Source of the DNA: Sagittula sp048553715
GTDB taxonomy: Bacteria; Pseudomonadota; Alphaproteobacteria; Rhodobacterales; Rhodobacteraceae
Reading direction: 5' to 3'
Assembly: GCF_048553715.1 (NCBI RefSeq)
Contig: NZ_JBLZNC010000004.1
Coordinates: 310,001 to 374,000, forward strand
DNA length: 64,000 nt
Part shown: piece by piece, positions 6,842 to 15,029 of the stretch
Layout: each line of letters opens with the position of its first letter
How positions within the stretch are numbered: the first letter of the stretch is position 1
Translations under genes and position numbers: made by a program
The notes under the pieces: model-generated
Seen by the model: the letters and a program-made list of their open reading frames with translations, nothing else
The model's database searches: none
Told to the model about the DNA's origin: nothing

Positions 6842-8350
6842 TTACTTTTTCTTGCCAAAGCCGGAGAGGCCGGGTGGTAGGCCGCCACCGCCGAGACCGG
6901 GCAGGCCACCGGGCATCTTGGCGCCCATCTGTTTGGCCGCCGCTTCGAGCTGTTTCGGGTCCATCTGGGAGGGGTCCATGCCCGCAGGCATGCCGCCCTT
7001 GCCGAACATGCCTTTCATGGCCTGTTTGAGCATGCCGCCTTTGCCCATCTTGCCCATTTTCTTCATCATGTCGGACATCTGGCGCTGCATTTTCAGCAGC
7101 TTGTTGAGGTCGGAGACCTCCATGCCGGCACCGGCGGCGATGCGTTTCTTGCGGGAGGCTTGCAGCAGGGCGGGGTTGGCGCGCTCTTTCTTGGTCATGG
7201 AGTTGATCAGCGCGATCTGGCGTTTGATCACCTTGTCATCCATGTCAGCGCTGTCGACCTGTTTGGCGAGTTTGCCCATGCCGGGCATCATCTCCATCAT
7301 GCCGGCCATGCCGCCCATCTTGATCATCTGGTCAAGCTGCATCTTCAGGTCGTTCATGTTGAACTGACCCTTCTGGAAGCGCTTCATCATGCGCTCGGCC
7401 TGTTCGACCTCCAGCGTTTCCTGCGCCTTTTCGACGAGGGCCACGATGTCGCCCATGCCAAGGATGCGGCCTGCGACGCGGTCGGGTTCGAAGGTCTCCA
7501 ACGCGTCCATCTTTTCGCCAAGACCTACGAATTTGATTGGCTTGCCGGTAATGGCGCGCATCGACAGGGCCGCACCGCCGCGTCCGTCACCGTCCATCCT
7601 AGTCAGAACGACGCCGGTGATGCCGACGCGATTGTCGAAGTTTTCAGCGGTGTGCACCGCGTCCTGACCTGTCAGCCCGTCGACCACGAGGATGGTTTCA
7701 CGAGGGTTGGCCACGTCGCGGACGGCTTCGACCTGGGCCATCAGCTCTTCGTCGATGGACAGGCGGCCTGCGGTGTCGAGCAGATAGACGTCATAGCCGC
7801 CAAGGCCCGCCTGCGTCTTAGCGCGCTTGGCAATCGCCACCGGGTCTTCGCCCTTGACGATGGGCAGGGTGTCGACACCGATCTGGGTGCCGAGGATCGC
7901 CAGCTGTTCCATCGCGGCGGGGCGGTTGACGTCCAGCGAGGCCATCAGGACCTTTTTGTTGTCACGCTCTTTCAGGCGCTTCGCCAACTTGGCGGTCGTT
8001 GTGGTTTTACCGCCGCCCTGCAGGCCGACCATCAAAATGGGGGCGGGCGGGTTGTCGATCTTGAGCTTGCCGGGGTCTTCGCTGTCGCCCTTGAGAACGG
8101 CGATCAGCTCGTCATGGACGATTTTGACGACCTGCTGACCGGGGGTGACGGATTTCGTCACGGCCGCGCCGGTGGCTTTCTTTTCGACCGCCTTGATGAA
8201 CTGGCGCGCCACGGGGAGGGATACGTCCGCTTCGAGCAGGGCGACGCGCACCTCGCGCAGGGCGGTTTTGACGTCGTCCTCGGACAGGGCGCCTGCCTTG
8301 GTCAGCCGGTCGAAGACGCCGCCAAGGCGTTCGGAGAGATTTTCGAACAT
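6842..8350 (-). CDS. ffh: Signal recognition particle protein Ffh
   Basis: Ffh is the GTPase subunit of the signal recognition particle; with 4.5S RNA and FtsY it delivers nascent inner-membrane proteins to the translocon. The 502-aa product has an N-terminal helical bundle, a G domain with GLQGGGKTTTTAKLA (about residues 108-122), DTAGRL and TRMDGDGRGGAALS, and a Met-rich M domain (MGGMAGMMEMMPGMGKL onward) that binds signal peptides and RNA. The Gly/Pro/Met-rich tail of some 70 residues is longer than in Escherichia coli but usual for alphaproteobacteria. No 4.5S RNA gene was found nearby. Confidence 0.98.
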   Translation of the reverse strand: MFENLSERLGGVFDRLTKAGALSEDDVKTALREVRVALLEADVSLPVARQFIKAVEKKATGAAVTKSVTPGQQVVKIVHDELIAVLKGDSEDPGKLKIDNPPAPILMVGLQGGGKTTTTAKLAKRLKERDNKKVLMASLDVNRPAAMEQLAILGTQIGVDTLPIVKGEDPVAIAKRAKTQAGLGGYDVYLLDTAGRLSIDEELMAQVEAVRDVANPRETILVVDGLTGQDAVHTAENFDNRVGITGVVLTRMDGDGRGGAALSMRAITGKPIKFVGLGEKMDALETFEPDRVAGRILGMGDIVALVEKAQETLEVEQAERMMKRFQKGQFNMNDLKMQLDQMIKMGGMAGMMEMMPGMGKLAKQVDSADMDDKVIKRQIALINSMTKKERANPALLQASRKKRIAAGAGMEVSDLNKLLKMQRQMSDMMKKMGKMGKGGMLKQAMKGMFGKGGMPAGMDPSQMDPKQLEAAAKQMGAKMPGGLPGLGGGGLPPGLSGFGKKK

Positions 8351-8660
8351 GGGCAGTTACGCCTTTCTATCAAGTCTCGTGGTCACACCGAGATAGGGCA
8401 GCGGGACCGGCATCGCAAAGGGGCAAAGCGGAAATGCCCCCGTGGGCGCAACGCGCTGACGGAGGGCGATCCCGGGCATTGCCCATGGGACCGGAAGACT
8501 CAGACGCTTCCGGATGTTGGGGCCTGTTACGAAAAATCGGGGGATATGTCAATTGATCGCCTGTCCCATCGTCGCTTGATGGGTCTGCGGCTTTGGTCGC
8601 GGTGTCATGAGGCGGGCGTGCTGGCTAGGGTGCGGATGAGCGCGCAACCAAAGAGACCCC
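8351..8660. other. Gene-free stretch upstream of ffh
   Basis: I see no convincing gene in these 310 bp. They should hold the ffh promoter (minus strand) and that of the gene starting at 8661. One inverted repeat, CCGGAAG ... CTTCCGG (8491-8513), is visible, but neither arm is followed by a T-run. The 4.5S RNA core motif is absent. Confidence 0.6.
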
Positions 8661-9104
8661 ATGCCAGCCAGCTATACTGTTATGCCCGAACTGAACACTG
8701 TGTTGGTGACGTTTACAGGGGACATCACCGTCGACCAGAACGTTGCATGTTTGCTGGCCTATCGGGATGATCCCGATTTCGACGGGGCGCAGCATATCCT
8801 GCTGGATGTGCAAAGCTGCCGGTTTCCGGAGCGGTTTTTCGAGGAAACCCAGCGAATTGCCGATCGGCTGGCGCCGTTCCACGTGGCGCGGGATCCGCGG
8901 GCGCGCACATCGATTTATGCGCCGGGGAAGGTGAATTACGGCATCTGCAAGCTGTACCGCGATGCAGTTCTGGCGCGCATGCCCTATCCGCTGGAAGTGT
9001 CGCGCGATCCGCAAGAGGCGCTGGCATATGCCGAACTGGACCCGGAGCGCAGCGATCTGCGCGCTCTGCTGCACGTCCCGCCGGTGGGACGCACAGCATT
9101 TTAG
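8661..9104 (+). CDS. Uncharacterised STAS/SpoIIAA-like protein
   Basis: A 147-aa protein that I do not recognise by name. The pattern of a short beta strand, TFTGDITVDQNVACLL, a DPDFDGAQHILLDV strand, and an amphipathic helix (ERFFEETQRIADRL) resembles the STAS_SpoIIAA-like fold found in many short single-domain proteins. This is an inference from strand/helix pattern only. No signal peptide or membrane segment is present. The ATG at 8661 has only a weak AGAG upstream. It stands alone, convergent with azoR 9 bp away, so the context gives no functional hint. Confidence 0.75.
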   Translation: MPASYTVMPELNTVLVTFTGDITVDQNVACLLAYRDDPDFDGAQHILLDVQSCRFPERFFEETQRIADRLAPFHVARDPRARTSIYAPGKVNYGICKLYRDAVLARMPYPLEVSRDPQEALAYAELDPERSDLRALLHVPPVGRTAF

Positions 9105-9113
9105 GCGCATCGC

Positions 9114-9698
9114 TCAGGCGGCGAGACCGTTCAGGTCTGCGGCTGCGCGGGCCTTGGATGCCTCGGGGTCGAGGCTCTGCAAATCCGACCGCACGATCTG
9201 AACATCGGTGATGCCGACAAAGCCAAGGACATGACGCAGGTATGGGGTGGCGTAATCAATGCCGCTGTCGACCTCGGTGCCACCTGACGCGATGACCAGC
9301 ACGGCGCGCTTGCCGGTCAGCAGGCCTTCGGGGCCGTTTTCGGTGTAGCGAAAGGTCACACCGGCGCGGGCAATCATGTCGATCCATGCCTTCAGGCTGG
9401 CGGGGATGCCGAAATTGTAGATCGGGGTCGAGATCAGCAGGGTGTCGGCCTGCCGCAGCTCTTCGATCAGGGTCTCGGACAGGGCAAGCCGCGCGCGCTG
9501 GTCGTCACTGCGCTGGTCGTCCCCGGTAAAGGCCGCGTGCAGCCAGCCTGCGTCGAGTTGCGGGATGGCCTGTGCGGAGAGGTCGCGTGTCAGCGTGGTG
9601 TCAGGCGCAAGGCGATCCACCACCGCATCGGCCAGAGCGCGGCTGGTGGAGTCCTCGTGGCGGGCGGAGGCGTCGATGCGAAGCAGGGTATTCGTCAC
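9114..9698 (-). CDS. azoR: FMN-dependent NADH-azoreductase
   Basis: AzoR-type flavodoxin-fold enzymes reduce quinones and azo compounds with NADH and FMN and protect against thiol and quinone stress. The 194-aa product has the FMN phosphate loop near the N-terminus (LLRIDASARHEDSTSRAL), the diagnostic PIYNFGIPASLKAWID motif, and ASGGTEVDSG near the isoalloxazine site. The start is the GTG at 9698, with AAAGGA about 9 bp upstream; longer upstream starts run into the divergent regulator. The gene is divergent from a LysR regulator, the arrangement usual for quinone/azo reductases under LysR control. Confidence 0.93.
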   Translation of the reverse strand: MTNTLLRIDASARHEDSTSRALADAVVDRLAPDTTLTRDLSAQAIPQLDAGWLHAAFTGDDQRSDDQRARLALSETLIEELRQADTLLISTPIYNFGIPASLKAWIDMIARAGVTFRYTENGPEGLLTGKRAVLVIASGGTEVDSGIDYATPYLRHVLGFVGITDVQIVRSDLQSLDPEASKARAAADLNGLAA

Positions 9699-9815
9699 AC
9701 ATATGTCCTTTCGATTTCGATAAATCGTGATGTCGTAGCGTAACTTGTGACTTGTGCTGGCGAACGCAATCTGAGCAAAAGGACGGGTAATGTTGAAATT
9801 TGCACAGGTGCAGTC

Positions 9816-10697
9816 ATGGACAATTGGGACGAAGTTCGCACGGCGTTTCAGGTGGCCCGCATGGGCACGGTCAGCGGCGCCGCCGAGGTGCTGGGCGTGC
9901 ACCATGCCACGGTGATCCGGCATATCGATTCATTGGAAGGGCGGTTGGGCGTCAAGCTGTTCCAGCGCCATGCGCGCGGCTACACCGCCACCGAGGCGGG
10001 AACGGATCTGCTGCGTGTGGCGCAGACAACCGATGAGCAGTTCCAGCAGCTCGAAGGTCGGATCAAAGGGCGCGGGGCGGATGTGTCGGGCGAATTGCTG
10101 GTCACCTCGCTGATTTCGCACGCGCCCTTGATGGTGCCGGTTCTGATGTCCTTCCGCGAGGCGCACCCTGATGTGGTGGTGCGCTACCTGACCGATGACC
10201 GTGTGTTCCGTCTGGAGTATGGCGAGGCGCATGTGGCCGTGCGGGCCGGTGCCGCCCCGCAAGAACCCGATAACGTGGTGCGCCCTTTCTCTCAGCAAGC
10301 GATCACGCTGTACGGTCACAAGGACTACATCGCGCGCAAGGGGCTGCCCGAAAGCGAGGCGGACTTGGTCAATCATGATTTCGTCTGCCACGACGATGTG
10401 GACCACCGCGCGCCGTTCTGGCGTTGGCTGCGCGGTCTTGTTCCCAAAGAACGGATGGTCTTTTGCAGCGTGGATATGCGCGTGCAAGAGGCCGCGATTG
10501 CCGCCGGTGCGGGTCTGGGCTTTCTCGGTGTGCGCGAGGCCGAGCAATACGAGGGGATGGTTCAAATTCTGCCGCCGCGCGACGATTGGACCATCCCGCT
10601 TTGGTTGGTCACCCATGTGGATCTGCATCGCACGGCCAAAGTGCAGGCGTTCCTTGCGCATCTGAAAAAGCACGCAGCCGAAGTTCTGGGCGCGTGA
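9816..10697 (+). CDS. LysR family transcriptional regulator
   Basis: A 293-aa LysR-type regulator with an N-terminal winged helix (AFQVARMGTVSGAAEVLGVH then IRHIDSLEGRLGVKLFQRH) and a C-terminal effector-binding domain. The ATG at 9816 gives the normal family N-terminus; the intergenic gap to azoR is 117 bp and probably holds the shared operator. The final GTGA overlaps the EamA transporter start, so regulator and transporter are likely co-translated. The expected targets are azoR and possibly the transporter. The ligand is unknown. Confidence 0.92.
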   Translation: MDNWDEVRTAFQVARMGTVSGAAEVLGVHHATVIRHIDSLEGRLGVKLFQRHARGYTATEAGTDLLRVAQTTDEQFQQLEGRIKGRGADVSGELLVTSLISHAPLMVPVLMSFREAHPDVVVRYLTDDRVFRLEYGEAHVAVRAGAAPQEPDNVVRPFSQQAITLYGHKDYIARKGLPESEADLVNHDFVCHDDVDHRAPFWRWLRGLVPKERMVFCSVDMRVQEAAIAAGAGLGFLGVREAEQYEGMVQILPPRDDWTIPLWLVTHVDLHRTAKVQAFLAHLKKHAAEVLGA

Positions 10698-11590
10698 TCC
10701 GCAACCTCGGGCCTGCGGCACGCGGGCATCTGGCCATGTTGGGCTTTGCGATGATGGTCGCGGGCTCTTTCCCTTTGGGGGCCATGACAACCGCGCATAT
10801 CGATCCGGTTGTGCTGAACGCTGTACGCTTTGCTGTGGCGGCTTTGGCCATGTGGGGGCTTGTGGCCATCAGCGGCACAGGGCTGCGCGGGGTGTCTGTC
10901 GCGCCGTGGCGCTACTTTGTGCTGGCGGCTCTGTTTGCCTTTTATTTCGTCACCATGTTCGCCGGTTTGCAGACCGCCGATCCGGTCAGTCTGGCGGCGG
11001 TGTTTACGTTGAACCCCGCGCTGACGGCGGTGTTTGGCTGGTTTGTTGTCCAGCAGGTCACGACGCGGCGCATGGCGGCGGCCATTGCCATCGGGGGTGT
11101 CGGGGCGCTTTGGGTGGTGTTTCGCGGCGATCCCCGACTGGCATGGCGGTTCGAGATCGGCCCGGGGGAGGCGATCTACTTCTGGGGCTGTGTGGCCCAT
11201 GCGCTGTATACGCCGCTGCTGCGCAAGCTCAGCCGCGGCGAGCCCGCGCTGGCCTTTGTTGCGATGGTACTGACGGCGGGGGCAATTATCCTGTGGATCT
11301 ATGCCTGGCAGGATATCCTTGCGACGGATTGGGCTACGATGCCGGTGATCGTCTACAAGGTCATTGCCTACACCGCGCTGGTGGCCACGGGGCTGACGTT
11401 TTTGATCCTGCGCTATGCGGCGCTGCGGCTGCCGTCGGCCAAGGTGATGGCCTACACTTATATCGTACCCAGTTGCGTCATCGTGTGGCAGTTCGCTTTA
11501 GGGCAGGGCGGTCCGGCCGCGATCCTGTTGCCCGGCGTGGGGCTGACGGCTTTTGCGCTGCTGTTGCTGCTCAAGGATGAAGGGCACTAG
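10694..11590 (+). CDS. EamA/DMT family transporter
   Basis: A 298-aa inner-membrane protein with about ten predicted helices arranged as two EamA repeats, the drug/metabolite transporter layout. Hydrophobic segments begin at HLAMLGFAMMVAGSFPLG and end with a short KDEGH tail. The start is taken as the GTG at 10694, which overlaps the LysR stop (GTGA). The substrate cannot be read from sequence; many relatives export amino acids or metabolites. The 3' end overlaps the convergent ArsR gene by 4 bp. Coupling to the LysR gene suggests that both respond to one signal. Confidence 0.9.
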   Translation: MIRNLGPAARGHLAMLGFAMMVAGSFPLGAMTTAHIDPVVLNAVRFAVAALAMWGLVAISGTGLRGVSVAPWRYFVLAALFAFYFVTMFAGLQTADPVSLAAVFTLNPALTAVFGWFVVQQVTTRRMAAAIAIGGVGALWVVFRGDPRLAWRFEIGPGEAIYFWGCVAHALYTPLLRKLSRGEPALAFVAMVLTAGAIILWIYAWQDILATDWATMPVIVYKVIAYTALVATGLTFLILRYAALRLPSAKVMAYTYIVPSCVIVWQFALGQGGPAAILLPGVGLTAFALLLLLKDEGH

Positions 11591-11928
11591 CTGTCCGCGC
11601 CGGTGCCCTCGGACAATTCCCCCTCAAGGAAGCGTTCAAAGGCGTCGAGATTGACCGGCTCGAACAGGCCGAAGCTTTGCATCCAGACGGTGGCCTCGCG
11701 CAGGGCGTCCGGTTCCAGCTTGCACCATTTGACGCGCCCGCGTTTGTCCTGACTGATCAGCCCCGCATTGGTCAAAACGTTCAGGTGCTTGGATATTGCC
11801 GCAAGCGACATGTCAAAAGGCTCTGCCACATCGGTGACGGCCATATCGTCTTCGAGCAGCATCGACAGGATGCGGCGGCGGGTCGGGTCGGCCAGAGCGG
11901 CGAAAGTGGCATCCAAGCGGGCGGTCAT
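11587..11928 (-). CDS. ArsR/SmtB family winged-helix regulator
   Basis: A 113-aa ArsR-type repressor. The winged helix is clear: FAALADPTRRRILSMLLEDD, then DMSLAAISKHLNVLTNAGLI as the recognition helix and KRGRVKWCKLEPDAL as the wing. There is one cysteine (WCK) and no CxC pair, so metal sensing of the ArsR/CadC type is unlikely; it belongs with the non-metal ArsR group often paired with SRPBCC proteins, although none is adjacent. A perfect 14-bp palindrome sits 2 bp before the ATG and suggests autorepression. Confidence 0.92.
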   Translation of the reverse strand: MTARLDATFAALADPTRRRILSMLLEDDMAVTDVAEPFDMSLAAISKHLNVLTNAGLISQDKRGRVKWCKLEPDALREATVWMQSFGLFEPVNLDAFERFLEGELSEGTGADS

Positions 11929-11929
11929 A

Positions 11930-11943
11930 GGTATCGCGATACC
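11930..11943. promoter_or_regulatory. Palindrome at the ArsR gene start, putative operator
   Basis: GGTATCGCGATACC is a perfect 14-bp palindrome starting 2 bp upstream of the ArsR-type gene ATG, overlapping where its ribosome binding site would lie. ArsR-type repressors bind short palindromes near their own promoters, so autoregulation is a reasonable inference. Confidence 0.4.
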
Positions 11944-12191
11944 GGCTTTGGCCGCGTTTGCACAGAGGCAGAAAGGCCCATGCGCTGAAACTCAACCAAA
12001 GTGTTGAATAACGGATTTCACAAATTTGGCGGGCTGCGGGCGGTGATCGCCGTCGGCGGCGAATCGCGTCAGGTGCAATTATTATTTTAATTCAACGCCT
12101 TGCGGAGGTGTCGCAGACGGTTAACCCGTCATTGACTCGGGGGGGATCACCGCCTATTCCCTGCTGCGAACTCTGATGGAGCCAACCGCTC

Positions 12192-12596
12192 ATGAGCGCG
12201 CCTGACCACAAGCGACAGATGCAGGACCTTGAGGACCGCATCAGCGCCTACAAGACAGCGCGCGGCGGCAAAAAGGCCCATCAGGAAGAACACTACAGCC
12301 AGGCCAACGTGGCGTGGCGCATGGTGACGGAGATGGTGGCCGGGCTCGGGATCGGGTTTGGCATCGGCTACGGGTTGGATGTGGTGCTGGGCACCGGACC
12401 CTTCCTGATGGTGGTCTTCGCGCTGCTGGGCATTGCCGCCGGCATCAATGTGATGCTGCGCACGGCAAAAGAGGTGCAGGCGAAGCAGGATTTGAACGGG
12501 GCGGACGCGCCCAACGACGACAAAGGCACCCGCACGGGGGCCACAGACAAGGGCGCCGCATCTGGCGCGAACGAGGGGAACAAGGATGGCGACTGA
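12192..12596 (+). CDS. atpI: ATP synthase accessory protein AtpI
   Basis: AtpI helps assemble the c-ring of the F0 sector. The 134-aa product has a soluble N-terminus, two membrane helices (about residues 39-58, VAGLGIGFGIGYGLDVVLG, and 62-82, PFLMVVFALLGIAAGINVM) and a long polar C-terminal tail rich in Asp, Gly and Lys. It is the first gene of the F0 operon and overlaps atpB by 11 bp. About 260 bp upstream are free of genes and should contain the operon promoter. Confidence 0.93.
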   Translation: MSAPDHKRQMQDLEDRISAYKTARGGKKAHQEEHYSQANVAWRMVTEMVAGLGIGFGIGYGLDVVLGTGPFLMVVFALLGIAAGINVMLRTAKEVQAKQDLNGADAPNDDKGTRTGATDKGAASGANEGNKDGD

Positions 12597-13356
12597 CACG
12601 CACGGTGCAGAACACGCGACCGAAGGCACGGGCCTGGTCTTTCACCCGATGGACCAATTCATCGTCAAGCCGCTGTTCGGCAACGGCGATGTGGGCATGT
12701 TCACCATCACCAACGTGACGCTGTGGCTGTTCCTGGCCGTTGTGTCGGTTGTTCTTTTGATGGTGGTTGGCACCTCGCGTCGCGCCATCGTCCCCAGCCG
12801 CTCGCAGTCGATCGCTGAACTGGCCTACGGCTTCGTTCACAAGATGGTCGAAGACGTCGCCGGCAAGGACGGTCTGAAGTACTTCCCCTACATCATGACC
12901 CTGTTCATGTTCATCGTGTTCGCCAACTTCCTTGGCCTGATCCCGATGTCCTTTACCACGACGTCGCACTTTGCCGTGACCGTGCCGCTGGCGCTGGCTG
13001 TGTTCATCGGTGTGACCGTTCTGGGTTTTGTCAAAAACGGTGCCGGTTTCCTCGGCCTGTTCTGGGTGTCCTCGGCGCCGTTGCCGCTGCGGCCCGTGCT
13101 GGCGATCATCGAAGTGATTTCCTACTTCGTTCGCCCGATGAGCCACTCCATCCGTCTTGCGGGTAACGTTATGGCGGGCCACGCCGTGATCAAGGTCTTC
13201 GCAGGCTTTGCCGCTCTGGCCGCTGTGTCCCCGATCTCGATCCTCGCGATCACGGCGATGTACGGTCTCGAAGTGCTGGTGGCCTTCATTCAGGCCTACG
13301 TCTTCACGATCCTGACCTGCGTGTACCTCAAGGACGCGCTGCACCCCTCTCACTAA
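12586..13356 (+). CDS. atpB: ATP synthase F0 subunit a
   Basis: Subunit a forms the proton half-channels of the F0 motor next to the c-ring. The 256-aa product has the expected multi-helix pattern, with NFLGLIPMSFTTTSH near the middle and the essential arginine in SHSIRLAGNVMAGH (Arg190, equivalent to Arg210 of Escherichia coli). It overlaps atpI by 11 bp. The gap to atpE holds a GC-rich hairpin. The F1 genes are not in the window, as expected in alphaproteobacteria where F0 and F1 are separate operons. Confidence 0.97.
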   Translation: MATDTHGAEHATEGTGLVFHPMDQFIVKPLFGNGDVGMFTITNVTLWLFLAVVSVVLLMVVGTSRRAIVPSRSQSIAELAYGFVHKMVEDVAGKDGLKYFPYIMTLFMFIVFANFLGLIPMSFTTTSHFAVTVPLALAVFIGVTVLGFVKNGAGFLGLFWVSSAPLPLRPVLAIIEVISYFVRPMSHSIRLAGNVMAGHAVIKVFAGFAALAAVSPISILAITAMYGLEVLVAFIQAYVFTILTCVYLKDALHPSH

Positions 13357-13364
13357 TCACGGCG

Positions 13365-13384
13365 GCGGGCCGATGGTGGCCCGC
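13365..13384 (+). other. Intercistronic hairpin atpB-atpE
   Basis: GCGGGCC, a 6-nt loop and GGCCCGC form a perfect 7-bp stem 8 bp after the atpB stop. There is no T-run, so it is more likely an mRNA stability or processing element than a terminator. Confidence 0.5.
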
Positions 13385-13437
13385 TCCGCGACCCGAAATA
13401 CACGACTATCTAACTTCCAATCGTAAGGAGATACACC

Positions 13438-13659
13438 ATGGAAGGCATTCAGTACCTCGGCGCAGGCATCGCAGGTCTCGGCACGGGCATCGCAGCCCTG
13501 GGTGTGGGCAACGTTGCTGCCAACTTCCTGGCCGGCGCTCTGCGCAACCCCTCCGCAGCAGGCTCGCAGACCGCGACCCTGTTCATCGGCATCGCATTTG
13601 CAGAAGCTCTGGGCATCTTCTCGTTCCTGATCGCTCTGCTGCTGATGTTCGCCGTCTAA
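13438..13659 (+). CDS. atpE: ATP synthase F0 subunit c
   Basis: Subunit c forms the rotating proton-carrying ring. The 73-aa product is two helices joined by a polar loop (ALRNPSAAGSQ). The first helix has the Gly-rich packing motif GAGIAGLGTGIAALGVG, and the ion-binding carboxylate is Glu56 in GIAFAEALGIF. Nothing suggests sodium specificity, so a proton ring is expected. AAGGAG lies before the ATG. The gene is flanked by two GC-rich intercistronic hairpins, which fits a need for more c than other subunits. Confidence 0.98.
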   Translation: MEGIQYLGAGIAGLGTGIAALGVGNVAANFLAGALRNPSAAGSQTATLFIGIAFAEALGIFSFLIALLLMFAV

Positions 13660-13686
13660 TCCACGGAACCTGACGATCCTTACGCG

Positions 13687-13711
13687 CGGGCGGCCTGACA
13701 TAGGCCGCCCG
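13687..13711 (+). other. Intercistronic hairpin atpE-atpF'
   Basis: CGGGCGGCC, a 7-nt loop and GGCCGCCCG form a perfect 9-bp stem between atpE and the b' gene. No T-run follows. It could protect the 3' end of an atpE-containing processed mRNA or cause partial attenuation. Confidence 0.5.
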
Positions 13712-13742
13712 ATGTAGAGACCAAGTTCCGACGGAGGACGAC

Positions 13743-14294
13743 ATGGCGGTTGAACCGTATCAGGAAGATCTGGCTGGCACCTGCGTTGACGCAGGCGGTT
13801 CTGCCATCGGTATGCCGCAGCTCTGCGGTGACTGGATCGGCAACCAGGTTTTCTGGCTTATCATCACCCTGGTGGTGATCTACTTTATTCTGGCGCGTGT
13901 CGCCCTGCCGCGGATCGCGTCCGTCCTGGCTGAACGCCAGGGCAGCATCACGAACGACATCGCCGCTGCCGAAGACCTGAAGGCCAAGGCACAGGAAGCC
14001 GAAGCCGCCTACGACAAGGCGCTTGCGGATGCACGCACCGAAGCGCAGGCCATCGCGCAGCAGACCCGTGACGAGATCAAGGCCGATCTCGATGCGGAAA
14101 TGGCGAAAGCCGATGCAGAAATCTCTGCCAAGGCTGCTGAATCGGAAAAGGCGATTGCCGAAATCCGCGCCGGCGCCATGCAGAACGTCGAAGTCGTCGC
14201 CAAAGACACCGCCGCAGCCATCGTGGCCGCGCTGGGCGTCACCGCCGACGAAGCCAAGATCAACGCGGCTGTCGACAGCCAGCTCAAGGGGTAA
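13743..14294 (+). CDS. atpF': ATP synthase F0 subunit b'
   Basis: The b' subunit pairs with b to form the peripheral stalk in photosynthetic and related bacteria. The 183-aa product has an N-terminal leader containing two cysteines (Cys14 and Cys28), one membrane helix (VFWLIITLVVIYFILARVAL, about residues 37-56) and a long Ala/Glu/Lys-rich coiled coil. It precedes atpF by 3 bp. The N-terminal extension before the membrane helix is longer than in b. Confidence 0.94.
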   Translation: MAVEPYQEDLAGTCVDAGGSAIGMPQLCGDWIGNQVFWLIITLVVIYFILARVALPRIASVLAERQGSITNDIAAAEDLKAKAQEAEAAYDKALADARTEAQAIAQQTRDEIKADLDAEMAKADAEISAKAAESEKAIAEIRAGAMQNVEVVAKDTAAAIVAALGVTADEAKINAAVDSQLKG

Positions 14295-14297
14295 ATC

Positions 14298-14855
14298 ATG
14301 ACACGTTTCATTCTCCCCCTCGCTGTTCTGGCAGCTGCTCCGGCCCACGCGGCCAGCGGTCCGTTCTTTAGCCTGCGCAACACCGATTTCATCGTGCTGT
14401 TGGGCTTTATCCTGTTCCTTGCCGTGCTGGTGTACTTCAAGGTGCCGGGTATGCTGGGCAAGCTGTTGGATCAGCGCGCCGAGGGCATCCAGAACGATCT
14501 CGACGAAGCCCGCCGCATCCGCGAAGAGGCACAGGCCCTGCTGGCGTCTTACGAACGTAAGTCCCGCGAAGTGCAGGATCAGGCCGACCGCATCGTGGCC
14601 CACGCCAAGCAGGAAGCCGAAGCTGCCGCAGAGGCCGCCAAGGCCGACATGACCGCGTCGATTGCGCGCCGTCTTGCCGCTGCTGAAAGCCAGATCGAGT
14701 CCGCGCAGGCATCTGCCGTCAAGGACGTGCGCGATCAGGCCGCTGCCGTGGCCGTGGCTGCCGCACGCAAGGTTGTCGCCGAACAGATGGACGCTGCTAA
14801 AGCGGGCCAGATGATCGACGCATCCATCGCGGAAGTCGGTGCCAAGCTGCACTGA
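14298..14855 (+). CDS. atpF: ATP synthase F0 subunit b
   Basis: The 185-aa product joins b' in the stator stalk that holds F1 against rotation. An N-terminal hydrophobic stretch (FILPLAVLAAAPAHAAS) looks like a cleavable signal, then comes the membrane helix (FIVLLGFILFLAVLVYFKVP, residues about 32-51) and a long coiled coil starting GKLLDQRAEGIQNDLDEAR. It is the last gene of the operon and is followed by a clear terminator. Confidence 0.96.
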   Translation: MTRFILPLAVLAAAPAHAASGPFFSLRNTDFIVLLGFILFLAVLVYFKVPGMLGKLLDQRAEGIQNDLDEARRIREEAQALLASYERKSREVQDQADRIVAHAKQEAEAAAEAAKADMTASIARRLAAAESQIESAQASAVKDVRDQAAAVAVAAARKVVAEQMDAAKAGQMIDASIAEVGAKLH

Positions 14856-14873
14856 GCCAAGTTGCCAGATCAT

Positions 14874-14909
14874 GAACGAACCCGGCCAATTGGTCGGGTT
14901 TTTTCGTTC
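14874..14909 (+). terminator. Rho-independent terminator of the F0 operon
   Basis: CCCGGCC pairs with GGTCGGG (one G-U pair) around a short AATT-type loop and is followed by TTTTTT. An outer GAACGAA/TTCGTTC pair encloses the hairpin and its T-run. It lies 19 bp after the atpF stop. Confidence 0.85.
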
Positions 14910-15029
14910 GACCACTAGGTAACGCCCAAAGGCGGCAAGGTTTTGTCGCCCCGCGCCTTTTCTTGTCCGTGGCCGCGCGGTAGAACGAACTTCAAACCAA
15001 CCACGGTCAAACGTGGTGCTGTCTGAGGG

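Noticed and set aside
8351..8660. Possible 4.5S (SRP) RNA next to ffh
   Set aside because: The conserved GGAA/GCAG tetraloop core could not be found on either strand.
7160..8770. A 536-codon plus-strand frame over ffh
   Set aside because: Antisense to ffh and its upstream region, with no recognisable domain.
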